Counted from the first letter of the stretch, positions 1 through 5,960 are shown. The stretch is DNA of 6,164 bases from Planctomycetota bacterium (GCA_026692825.1 JAPLOC010000553.1:1-6164); one strand, 5' to 3'. Translations and numbers: made by a program. Notes: a model not told the origin generated them from the sequence alone.

Positions 1-2
1 CT

Positions 3-158
3 GCCGAGCCGCCGATGTGCTTCCATGGAAAGAAAACCGTCCTCGGGGAAGCAATCGACCCCCACGGGAAGGCGAACGACCTCGTGAGCTTCGCCCTCCC
101 GAATTGTGGTTTCCAATTTCCAGCGCCGTACGTTGTGCGTTTCTTCCGACACTCGTAA
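3..158 (+). CDS. Possible C-terminal end of an unrecognised upstream gene (partial)
   Basis: This frame is open from the window edge to a TAA at 156-158, giving 51 residues that end in PYVVRFFRHS. I do not recognise the family. Two things favour real coding over chance. First, 37 of the 51 codons end in G or C, as expected for coding DNA in this GC-rich genome. Second, a hairpin followed by a run of seven T (176-198) lies just after the stop, where a gene end would be expected. The competing reading, in frame with the downstream GspF-like gene, is rich in Arg and Pro and looks non-coding. An in-frame ATG at 15 would give only 47 residues, so a gene entering from the left is more likely than a small complete one. 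The fragment is short and without homology evidence, so it could still be a chance open frame. Confidence 0.33.
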   Translation, partial: AEPPMCFHGKKTVLGEAIDPHGKANDLVSFALPNCGFQFPAPYVVRFFRHS

Positions 159-175
159 ACGTTACTCTGCCGGTT

Positions 176-198
176 CGTGACCGCGTTCACGTTTTTTT
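176..198 (+). terminator. Weak intrinsic terminator candidate
   Basis: CGTGA (176-180) and TCACG (187-191) form a perfect 5-bp stem around a 6-base loop, directly followed by seven T (192-198). It lies 17 bases after the stop of the putative upstream gene and 28 bases before the first GspF-like gene, where a transcription boundary would make sense. The stem is short, and competing pairings exist (CGGT 171-174 with ACCG 180-183; AAACGT 157-162 with ACGTTT 189-194), so termination efficiency is uncertain. The rest of 159-226 is pyrimidine-rich, and I found no convincing promoter or Shine-Dalgarno sequence in it. Confidence 0.35.
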
Positions 199-226
199 GT
201 CTCTGATTCCCTCTGTTCCCCGTTCC

Positions 227-1267
227 ATGTCCCATTCGATCACACTCGACGATCTCGCCGCGTTCAACGATCAGTTGTCCGCGATTGTGGGGGCGGGTGT
301 CCCTCTGGAACCGGGGCTCGAGGGGCTGGCCAGCGAGCGGCGCGATCGGCTGGGGGAGTTGTGTGGACGACTCGCCGAGCGGATGCGGTTGGGGGCCAGT
401 CTCGAAGAGGCGCTCGAATCCGAGAAGGGGGCGGTTCCGCCGATCTACCTGGCGGTGGTGAGTGCCGGCATCAAGTCAGGTCGGCTCCCCGCCGCCCTGG
501 AAACGATGACGAACATGGCGCTCGAAATGCGTTCCGTCCGTCGGCAGATCGGCCAGGCGATGGTTCCCCCGCTGCTCCTGGCGATGTTGTCGTATGTCCT
601 GCTGGTGATGTTTGGCCTCGACCTGCTCGAACGGTACCGAGAGACGTTTTTCCAACTGGAAGTGACGCCATCGCTGGCGCTAAGCACCCTGTTCGCCGCC
701 GGGGGATGGGTGGCCCGTTTGTGGTGGCTCATGCCGGCGATCCTGGTCCTGGCGTGCGGGTGGTGGAGTTTTTCAGGAGGGGCGGGGCTGTTGTCGCTTT
801 CAGGCTGGTCGGCTCCGCTGGCGCTGGTGCCCGGGGTGTCGGCGATTGTCCGTAACTACCGCTACGTCGGCTTTTCGCAACTGCTGGCCATGCTGTGCGA
901 TCACGGGGTGCCTTTCCCCGAAAGTCTCCGTCTTGCCGCCGCCACGACCGGAAATCGGCGGTTTCGGAATCAGGCGGAGCAATTCGCCCGGGCGACCGAG
1001 CGCGGTGACTCCCTTCCCAAAAAATCGGCCTGGCCTCAGTTCTTGCACTGGACTCTCACCAGCGGCGCTCGGCGGGACGGATTGCCCAAACTGCTGCGGC
1101 ATGCGGCGGCGATCTATCGACGTCGGGCCATGAACTACACTTTGTGGCTGCGCGTCGGATTGCCAATCGCGTGTACGGTGATTGTCGGTGGAACGATTGT
1201 GCTGGGACACATGGCGGTGAATCTGGGGCCGATGGTCGCGCTCTGGTGGAATCTGGGACGGAATTGA
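227..1267 (+). CDS. GspF/PilC-like inner-membrane platform protein, divergent paralog 1
   Basis: A 346-residue membrane protein with two T2SSF domains, the fold of GspF/PilC, which sits in the inner membrane under a pseudopilus or type IV pilus and couples the assembly ATPase to pilin insertion. Domain 1 covers about residues 10-130, with the family pattern FNDQLSAIVGAGVPLEPGLE and an AGIKSGRL motif (80-87). Domain 2 starts near 216 (FSQLLAMLCDHGVPFPESLRLA). Membrane segments are likely at about 113-131, 163-182 and 307-328. It lacks the roughly 50-residue N-terminal region of full-length PilC. It has also lost the P-x-F-x-x-x-F-x-x-F...LP motif after the first helix, which reads GLDLLERYRETFFQLEVTP instead, and the usual LP ending of the last helix. 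I chose ATG 227 because the T2SSF homology begins there. The open frame extends back to ATG 17, but those 70 residues are Arg/Pro-rich and overlap the putative upstream gene. No Shine-Dalgarno precedes 227. The next gene starts 4 bases after its stop. Family assignment is firm; its individual role is unknown. Confidence 0.88.
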   Translation: MSHSITLDDLAAFNDQLSAIVGAGVPLEPGLEGLASERRDRLGELCGRLAERMRLGASLEEALESEKGAVPPIYLAVVSAGIKSGRLPAALETMTNMALEMRSVRRQIGQAMVPPLLLAMLSYVLLVMFGLDLLERYRETFFQLEVTPSLALSTLFAAGGWVARLWWLMPAILVLACGWWSFSGGAGLLSLSGWSAPLALVPGVSAIVRNYRYVGFSQLLAMLCDHGVPFPESLRLAAATTGNRRFRNQAEQFARATERGDSLPKKSAWPQFLHWTLTSGARRDGLPKLLRHAAAIYRRRAMNYTLWLRVGLPIACTVIVGGTIVLGHMAVNLGPMVALWWNLGRN

Positions 1268-1271
1268 ACCG

Positions 1272-2495
1272 ATGCCTGAAATTCTGACGAGATTCCATTA
1301 CACGGCACGCGACCCGCAGGGGCACTTGCGCGAAGGGGAGCTGGACGCGCCGCATGCGGACGGCCTGGTGGGCGAATTCGACAAACTCGGCTGGAAGGTG
1401 CAATCGTTTCGGGCCCTGACGACGGAGGATTCGGAATCGTCCACATCGGTTTGGATCGATGACTCCGCCGGTGCCGTGACACTCTCGGCCGCTGAATCGG
1501 CAGAGCTGTCGGGACACATGGCGGAACTTGTGTTCGCCGGCATGCCGCTCGAATCGGGACTGGCGGCGATCGCCGAGGAATTGCCATCGCGCCGACTGAA
1601 GCGCGCGATGCGGGGAATTGTCGCCCGACTTGAGCGGGGCGAGAACTTGGATCTGGCGCTGAAACACGCGGGAGCCCCTCCTTATTTGCAGGCGGTCGTT
1701 CGGGCCGGCTCGCGGTCGGGCACCTTGGGGGACGCGCTGGAGCGCTATGCGGGGACGTCGGAAGCGCTGCGTGGGACGGTCCCCATCGTGATCGGTTCGC
1801 TGGGGTATGCCGCCGTCGCGTTTCTGCTCTGGCTGGCGACCTTTGGCTTTCTCGTCTGGATCGTCCTCCCGAGTTTCTCGGACCTGTTTGAGGGTTTTGG
1901 AGTCACCTTGCCGTGGTTGACCGTCGCGACCCTCTCGGCGGGGAAATACCTCCGCGAATACGGACACTTCGTCCTTCTGGCCATCGCGGGATTGATCGCG
2001 ATCATTTATCTGGGATTTCGGGCGGCGTTGGGCTCGGTGGGATTCCGCAGAGTTGTGCATTCGATTCCGGGAGTCGGCACGGTGGTGCGGTCCCTGGCAC
2101 TGTGTCGGTTCTCGGTGCTGTTGTCGCTGCTGGTACATGGCCGGGTTCCGCTGTCGGAATCCTTGCGGCTGGCGGGAGACGCGACTTCCGACCCAGCAGT
2201 CGCCGCCGACGCGCGGGAACTGGCCAATCTGATCCAGGACGGCTCCAGTCCCGAGAGTGTCGATCGGAGGCCGCACGGCTTTGTGCGGGCGTTGTACGCG
2301 CCGTATGGTCCCGACGGCCTCATCGACGGCATGCAGGGGATGTCGGAAGTCTACGCCGCCCGAGTGCGGTACGCGCTGGTGTTTCTGGCAACCATCATCC
2401 CCCCATCCCTGATCATCACTCTGGGTGTCGGGACAGCGATCATCATTGTCGCGATGTACATGCCATTGATCGACCTGTTGAAAAGTCTGGCGTGA
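1272..2495 (+). CDS. GspF/PilC-like inner-membrane platform protein, full-length paralog 2
   Basis: A 407-residue protein of the usual GspF/PilC length, and the only one of the three paralogs with the N-terminal PilC region (residues 7-48: F-Y-A-R-D-x-x-G then a G-x-L-x-A stretch ending KLGWKVQSF). A Ser/Asp/Glu-rich linker (49-66) leads into T2SSF domain 1 (about 75-200) with AGSRSGTL (145-152). The motif after the first helix is intact: LPSFSDLFEGFGVTLP (199-214). Domain 2 begins at about 280 (FSVLLSLLVHGRVPLSESLRLAG), and the C-terminal helix ends in MYMPLIDLL (395-403), the typical family ending. Membrane segments are likely near 171-198, 231-248 and 368-394. In domain 2 the usual G-E-x-S-G-x-L turn is degraded to YGPDGL (345-350). 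It probably acts as the core platform protein for the pseudopilins encoded downstream. It lies 4 bases after the previous gene and 8 bases before the next. Confidence 0.92.
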   Translation: MPEILTRFHYTARDPQGHLREGELDAPHADGLVGEFDKLGWKVQSFRALTTEDSESSTSVWIDDSAGAVTLSAAESAELSGHMAELVFAGMPLESGLAAIAEELPSRRLKRAMRGIVARLERGENLDLALKHAGAPPYLQAVVRAGSRSGTLGDALERYAGTSEALRGTVPIVIGSLGYAAVAFLLWLATFGFLVWIVLPSFSDLFEGFGVTLPWLTVATLSAGKYLREYGHFVLLAIAGLIAIIYLGFRAALGSVGFRRVVHSIPGVGTVVRSLALCRFSVLLSLLVHGRVPLSESLRLAGDATSDPAVAADARELANLIQDGSSPESVDRRPHGFVRALYAPYGPDGLIDGMQGMSEVYAARVRYALVFLATIIPPSLIITLGVGTAIIIVAMYMPLIDLLKSLA

Positions 2496-2498
2496 GGT
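2494..2498 (+). promoter_or_regulatory. Shine-Dalgarno for the third GspF-like gene, overlapping the upstream stop
   Basis: GAGGT sits 5 bases before ATG 2504 and shares bases with the TGA stop (2493-2495) of the previous gene. This suggests terminating ribosomes can reinitiate, and it supports ATG 2504 as the start of the third platform gene. Confidence 0.6.
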
Positions 2499-2503
2499 AA
2501 CCC

Positions 2504-3595
2504 ATGGGAGCGTTTTTTCGCTGGATCTTCGCGGCCATCGGACAGACCCTGTTCGAGGGCTGGGGGTCGGCGAACGCGCAGGCGCTGGTGCGCACGCTGG
2601 CGGTCGCCGTCGAGCGAAACGTCCCGGTCGTGCCGGTGCTGGAAGCTCTCGCCGACGAGGCGGGAGGGAGCTGGCGGATCCAGGTCCAGAAGCTGGCCGA
2701 CATGCTGGCTTCCGGCATTCCCATTCCCGAAGCACTCGATTCCGTGGCGGGCCTGCTCCCCGAGGAGGCGCTCGCGACGATACGGATCGGTTTCGACGCC
2801 GGGCGGCCAGCGGAGGCGCTTCGCGAGGTCGCCGACACAATCGGACGACAGTCCGAGAGCCGTTCTCAAGTCTCCAGTGGTACCATCGTGTATCTGTCGG
2901 GTGTGACGCTCGTCGGCGTTTTGATAATGACGTTTATCGTCATCTGGATCATTCCCAAATTCAAAGCCATTTTCGAGGGGTTCGACCTCACGCTGCCACC
3001 GGTGACACAGTGGCTGCTCTACGAACTCCCAAAGGGATTGGCGGACTATTGGTATTGGCTGGCGGTTCCCGTTTTAGGGGTGGGTGTGGTGTTGTTGGGA
3101 GCGGGGGGATTCCTTTCCGAACTGTTGGGGCAGGGAGTCTACTGGCGTCCCCGTACCTGGCTGGCGATGCTGGTTCCCCGCATCCACACCCCGCTATTGT
3201 TGCGCTGCATGGGACTGGCGGTGGAGGGAGGGGTCCCATTCCCGGGTACGCTGACGAGCATCGCCGCGCATACGCGCGATCGGTACCTGCAGAGCCAACT
3301 GGGGCTTGCCGCGTCCCGTGTTGGTTCGGGGGAAGACACCTGGCAGGTGTTGAAACAATCGCGGTTCATCACCGCGCGGGAGGGGGCGCTGTTCGATGCT
3401 TCCGTGAAGAATGGAAACCTCGGTTGGGCGTTGCGGCAGACCGCCGTAGCGCTCGAACGCCAGGCGGCGACCCGGATGCGATTCCTGCTCGATTGTGCCC
3501 ATCCGCTCTTGCTGCTCGCGATGGGGACCGTCGTGGGAGTGATCGCCGTCGCGCTGTTTCTCCCGTTGGTCGAACTGATCCAGAAGATGACCTGA
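2504..3595 (+). CDS. GspF/PilC-like inner-membrane platform protein, paralog 3
   Basis: A 363-residue protein with two T2SSF domains and no N-terminal PilC region; instead it opens with a short hydrophobic stretch (MGAFFRWIFAAIGQTLF). Domain 1 runs from about 26 (QALVRTLAVAVERNVPVVPVLE) to 150, with GFDAGRPAEAL (96-106) replacing the usual G-x-x-S-G-x-L. The motif after the first helix is the best preserved of the three: IPKFKAIFEGFDLTLP (150-165). Domain 2 starts near 231 (LLLRCMGLAVEGGVPFPGTL) with VKNGNLGWAL (301-310). The C-terminus HPLLLLAMGTVVGVIAVALF-LPLVELI (333-359) is close to the GspF/PilC consensus. Membrane helices are expected at about 126-150, 185-203 and 331-355. Start ATG 2504 is backed by a GAGGT five bases upstream. 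It is probably a platform component of the same machine as its two neighbours, perhaps as a hetero-oligomer. It ends 3 bases before the first pseudopilin start. Confidence 0.9.
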   Translation: MGAFFRWIFAAIGQTLFEGWGSANAQALVRTLAVAVERNVPVVPVLEALADEAGGSWRIQVQKLADMLASGIPIPEALDSVAGLLPEEALATIRIGFDAGRPAEALREVADTIGRQSESRSQVSSGTIVYLSGVTLVGVLIMTFIVIWIIPKFKAIFEGFDLTLPPVTQWLLYELPKGLADYWYWLAVPVLGVGVVLLGAGGFLSELLGQGVYWRPRTWLAMLVPRIHTPLLLRCMGLAVEGGVPFPGTLTSIAAHTRDRYLQSQLGLAASRVGSGEDTWQVLKQSRFITAREGALFDASVKNGNLGWALRQTAVALERQAATRMRFLLDCAHPLLLLAMGTVVGVIAVALFLPLVELIQKMT

Positions 3596-3598
3596 ACC

Positions 3599-4099
3599 AT
3601 GTTTCGTGTAAGAAAAACCCCACGACTTGAGTCGAGCCGGCCACCGCGCAGTGCGCTGCGATCGTTGTCGCAATGGTGTGTTGGAGTCTGGGTGTCCCCA
3701 ACTCGACGCGGGGTCACCATGATCGAGGTGGTGGTCTCGATGGTTCTGCTGAGCATTGTCTTCGCCGGCAGTATCCCGGCCGTCGTCTGGGTGGTTCGCA
3801 CGCAACGGGCGCTCGACCGTCGCCAGTCCGCGATCCTCGCCGCGTCCAACCTGCTCGATCTGCTCACCGTCCGTCCCTGGACCGACCTTCCCCCGGGTGA
3901 ACTCCCGGATCTGACGCTTCCCGCCGATGTCGCGCTGGACTTTCCGGCGTTGCACGTGCAAGGCACGGTTGTCGAAGAGTCCGCTCCGACAGTCCGCAGG
4001 GTGACCGTGACAATTTCCTGGGAAGAAGCGGTCGGCAAGCCCAATCGTCCGGTGACGCTCAGTGGCTGGGTCTTCCCCAGACGAATGGAGGGGTCATGA
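3599..4099 (+). CDS. Prepilin-like protein, GspI/PilV-type minor pseudopilin
   Basis: A 166-residue protein with a class III (prepilin) signal. The basic TRRG ends at Gly38, and cleavage there would leave a mature protein of 128 residues starting VTMIEVVVSMVLLSIVFAG, with Glu at +5 as in pilins. After the helix, QSAILAASNLLDLLTVRPW resembles the A-x-N-L-L-x-x-L region of GspI/PilV, and the C-terminal part is predicted beta-rich (VRRVTVTISWEE). It is likely to be a minor pseudopilin of the tip complex with the next two proteins. The ATG start gives an unusually long 38-residue leader and has no convincing Shine-Dalgarno. A GTG at 3692 would give a standard leader (MSPTRRG) with GGAG five bases upstream, so the true start may be 3692. 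The stop overlaps the next gene's start (ATGA). The GspI/PilV assignment is from pattern and gene order, less sure than the pilin-like class itself. Confidence 0.85.
   Translation: MFRVRKTPRLESSRPPRSALRSLSQWCVGVWVSPTRRGVTMIEVVVSMVLLSIVFAGSIPAVVWVVRTQRALDRRQSAILAASNLLDLLTVRPWTDLPPGELPDLTLPADVALDFPALHVQGTVVEESAPTVRRVTVTISWEEAVGKPNRPVTLSGWVFPRRMEGS
3683..3686 (+). promoter_or_regulatory. Candidate Shine-Dalgarno for an alternative GTG start at 3692
   Basis: GGAG is followed by 5 bases and GTG 3692, which is in frame with the GspI-like gene and lies seven codons before the predicted prepilin cleavage site. If used, the first 31 codons from ATG 3599 are not translated, and 3596-3691 becomes a short untranslated spacer. 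This spacer carries small inverted repeats (CGACT 3623-3627 with AGTCG 3630-3634; CGCAG 3647-3651 with CTGCG 3656-3660). Confidence 0.45.
4087..4093 (+). promoter_or_regulatory. Shine-Dalgarno deciding between two adjacent ATG codons
   Basis: GGAGGGG precedes two consecutive ATG codons at 4096 and 4099. From the end of GGAGG (4091) the spacing is 4 bases to the first ATG and 7 to the second, so the second fits better. Only one residue changes. Confidence 0.55.
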
Positions 4100-4497
4100 T
4101 GAGATCACAACGGCTCCACCGTTCGCGGGAAGTTGTGAGTCGCCGTCGGGGAGCGACGCTGACGGAATTGATGGTCGTGGTCTCGTTGAGCGGGATCATC
4201 CTGGGAATTGCCGGTGTGCTGATGCAGCAGATGCTGCGAGCCGACCGCGCGCTCGCCCGTTGTGCCGAGACCGCCGCCCATTTGTCTCGCCTCGAATCCC
4301 TCTTCCGCCGCGATGCCTGGGACGCCACACGGGCTGAGATTGTCGCGAATCCGGAGGGAACTCGTTTGGATCTGGAACAAAGTGATGGTAGCCGGGTGTC
4401 GTATCAGTCGGCGGGACACATACTGCGTCGGTACGTTGTTCTGGATGGCAATGCCTCTGTCGGACGGACTGTTTACGTGCGGAGGATCGAGAAATGA
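4096..4497 (+). CDS. Prepilin-like protein, GspJ/PilW-type minor pseudopilin
   Basis: A 133-residue protein with a prepilin signal: the basic leader ends SRRRG (Gly19), and the mature part starts ATLTELMVVVSLSGIILGIA with Glu at +5. The segment after the helix, RCAETAAHLSRLESLFRRDA (55-74), resembles the L-x-R-L-x-x-x-F-x-x-D stretch of GspJ/PilW. Position between a GspI-like and a GspK-like protein also favours a GspJ role in a pseudopilus tip. Mature length is 114 residues, short for GspJ (commonly near 200 in total), so the globular domain is minimal. The gene overlaps both neighbours by ATGA (4096-4099 and 4494-4497), a sign of translational coupling. The better-spaced start is ATG 4099, one codon later. 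The pilin-like class is well supported, the J subtype is an inference. Confidence 0.84.
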   Translation: MMRSQRLHRSREVVSRRRGATLTELMVVVSLSGIILGIAGVLMQQMLRADRALARCAETAAHLSRLESLFRRDAWDATRAEIVANPEGTRLDLEQSDGSRVSYQSAGHILRRYVVLDGNASVGRTVYVRRIEK

Positions 4498-5051
4498 ATG
4501 CACCGCAGCTTTTTAGAATCCTCCACACTCCAGAGCCGCGCCCGTCAGGAAGCGGTTCCCGGGTGATCCCAACGGACTCAGCACGCGTCGACACAAGCGC
4601 ACGACGGTTCGCTGGTCGACTGCCGCACGGTCGCAAATCGGCTGCATCCCGTGCCGGCTCGATGCTGGTCGTTGTCATGGTCTGCGTTGCCGTTCTGTCC
4701 ATGTTGACAATCACGCTGGTGCGATCCGTCATTCACTCCGACCGTCAACTGAAACTGGAAGAGCGGACCGTTCAAGCCGACTGGTTGGCGCAGGGGGGAC
4801 TGGATCGCGCCGCGGCCCGTTTGACAACCTCTCCTGACTATCAGGGAGAGATCTGGGAGATCGCTGAAGGCGAGGGAGGGCTGGATGGGGCGGCCCGGAT
4901 TGAAATCACCATTGCGCCCCTGGCCGACCTGCCCGAGCAGCGGGAAGCGACCGTCTTCGTGACGTTTCCCGCGAACACCGAACAAACCAACCGCCGGTCG
5001 CGCACGGCGCGTCTGCCGGCGACCGCGTCCACCGTCGAATCTAAGGATTGA
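4494..5051 (+). CDS. Prepilin-like protein, GspK/PilX-type, lacking Glu+5
   Basis: A 185-residue protein with a single N-terminal hydrophobic helix (residues 56-80, SMLVVVMVCVAVLSMLTITL) preceded by the basic RKSAASRAG, so a prepilin-type cut after Gly55 is plausible. Position +5 of the mature form is Val instead of Glu, a trait of GspK, the tip pseudopilin. The next segment, QADWLAQGGLDRAAARL (94-110), matches the A-x-x-A-x-x-G-L-x-x-A pattern common to GspK and PilX. A mature length of 130 residues is much shorter than classical GspK, so it is a reduced version or a PilX-like protein. Start ATG 4494 overlaps the upstream stop (ATGA) and has GGAGGA at 4481-4486, seven bases away. The 55-residue leader is abnormally long and contains a repeat-like hairpin element (4532-4556). 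A GTG at 4563 downstream of that element is a weaker alternative start. Confidence 0.78.
   Translation: MNAPQLFRILHTPEPRPSGSGSRVIPTDSARVDTSARRFAGRLPHGRKSAASRAGSMLVVVMVCVAVLSMLTITLVRSVIHSDRQLKLEERTVQADWLAQGGLDRAAARLTTSPDYQGEIWEIAEGEGGLDGAARIEITIAPLADLPEQREATVFVTFPANTEQTNRRSRTARLPATASTVESKD
4532..4556. repeat. Short GC-rich hairpin element, resembles a dispersed repeat
   Basis: The segment beginning AGAGCCGCGCCCGTCAGGAA and ending in GCGGT can fold as a hairpin: CCGC 4536-4539 with GCGG 4552-4555, then CC 4542-4543 with GG 4548-4549 around GTCA. Its two translations contain PEPRPSGSGS (+ strand) and EPLPDGRGSG (- strand). I recall such peptides from many unrelated spurious or terminal ORFs in planctomycete and acidobacterial genomes, which suggests a dispersed repeat family; this is memory, not a search. 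It sits in the leader-coding part of the GspK-like gene and keeps the frame. Only one copy is in the window. Confidence 0.5.
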
Positions 5052-5057
5052 ACATTC

Positions 5058-5960
5058 ATGCCGACCCATTCTCCTCGAAAACAGCGTCCGGTTCGGAAAC
5101 GTGGTTTCACGTTGATTGAGCTGCTGGTGGTGATCGCCATCATCGGGATTCTGGTGGCGCTGCTGTTGCCCGCGGTCCAGCAGGCGCGAGAGGCGGCCCG
5201 CCGGACGCAGTGCAAGAACAATTTGGCGCAAATCGGGCTGGCGCTGCACAACTACGAAATGGCGTTTGGCCGACTGCCCCCGGGAACCGTGAACCCGACC
5301 GGTCCCATCCGGAATGAGGCGAAGGGGTATCACGTCGGCTGGATGGTTCAGATTCTGCCGATGCTGGACCAGCAAAACGCCTGGAAGCGGTTCGATTTCG
5401 GGGTCTCGGTTTACGACGAGGTCAATAAGCCGGCACGGGTGTCGTCGGTTGTCAGCTATCGCTGTCCGTCGAACTGGGCGACGGGCAGTCCGGGGTCGGG
5501 AACTTACGCCGGCTGTCACCACGATTCTGAGGCACCGATCGATGTCGATAACAACGGGGTGCTGTTCCTCAATAGCGGCTTGCGCTATGAGGAGATTCCC
5601 GATGGAACGTCGCACACCATTTTTGTCGGCGAACACATGGGGAATCTCGACCCGCTGGGCTGGGCTTCCGGAACGAACGCGACATTGCGAAACGCGGGCT
5701 CAGGGATCAACACCTGGGGGCTGCCGTTGATTTCGGGGTCCGCCACAAGAGGCCAAGCCACGGGCGCTCCCCCCACACAGTCAGAGGACGAACAGACGAA
5801 AGCGTTGTTGACCGTTGGCGGATTTGGCAGTTCACATGTGGGGGGGGCGCAATTCGTGTTCGGCGACGGTGGCGTCCGCTTCCTGTCCATGAGCATCAAT
5901 CCCGCCGTCTACAAGAATCTCGCCAACCGCGCCGACGGGGCGCTTCACGAAGAATACTAA
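5058..5960 (+). CDS. DUF1559 (SBP_bac_10) prepilin-like protein with H-X9-DG motif, complete
   Basis: A 300-residue protein of the planctomycete-expanded DUF1559 family. A basic leader ending RKRG (Gly16) is followed by the canonical pilin helix FTLIELLVVIAIIGILVALL (Glu at +5), then QQAREAARRTQCKNNLAQIG and LHNYEMAFGRLPPG, typical of the family. The globular part carries SYRCPS (133-138), IPDGTSHTIFVGEH (180-193) and, near the C-terminus, SSHVGGAQFVFGDG (258-271), in which His260 and Asp270-Gly271 form the H-X9-DG signature. Family members are thought to be exported and processed like pseudopilins, but their biochemical role is unsettled; here a filament subunit or substrate of the upstream platform and tip proteins is an inference. 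Cys136 and Cys153 could form a disulfide if exported. The start lies 6 bases after the GspK-like stop, with AAGGA at 5043-5047 as a possible Shine-Dalgarno. Confidence 0.95.
   Translation: MPTHSPRKQRPVRKRGFTLIELLVVIAIIGILVALLLPAVQQAREAARRTQCKNNLAQIGLALHNYEMAFGRLPPGTVNPTGPIRNEAKGYHVGWMVQILPMLDQQNAWKRFDFGVSVYDEVNKPARVSSVVSYRCPSNWATGSPGSGTYAGCHHDSEAPIDVDNNGVLFLNSGLRYEEIPDGTSHTIFVGEHMGNLDPLGWASGTNATLRNAGSGINTWGLPLISGSATRGQATGAPPTQSEDEQTKALLTVGGFGSSHVGGAQFVFGDGGVRFLSMSINPAVYKNLANRADGALHEEY

Noticed and set aside
17..226. A 70-residue N-terminal extension of the first platform protein from ATG 17
   Set aside because: The sequence is Arg/Pro-rich, lies before the start of T2SSF homology, crosses the terminator-like hairpin and overlaps a better-supported frame.
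1056..2840. A 594-codon antisense open frame under the platform genes
   Set aside because: It is Arg/Pro/Gln-rich, matches no family I know, and mirrors strongly supported membrane-protein genes on the + strand; long antisense frames are expected in GC-rich coding DNA.
3673..3900. Second + strand frame inside the GspI-like gene (75 codons)
   Set aside because: Low-complexity Arg/Gly/Pro translation without Shine-Dalgarno or family features; out-of-frame shadow.
4704..4740. TTGACA hexamers inside the GspK-like gene (about 4704 and 4821) as promoter -35 boxes
   Set aside because: Neither has a -10-like sequence at 16-18 bases, and both lie within coding sequence.
4578..5636. A 352-codon antisense open frame under the GspK-like and DUF1559 genes
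   Set aside because: It is Arg/His/Gln-rich with no recognisable domain, and it lies opposite a clear DUF1559 gene; a shadow.
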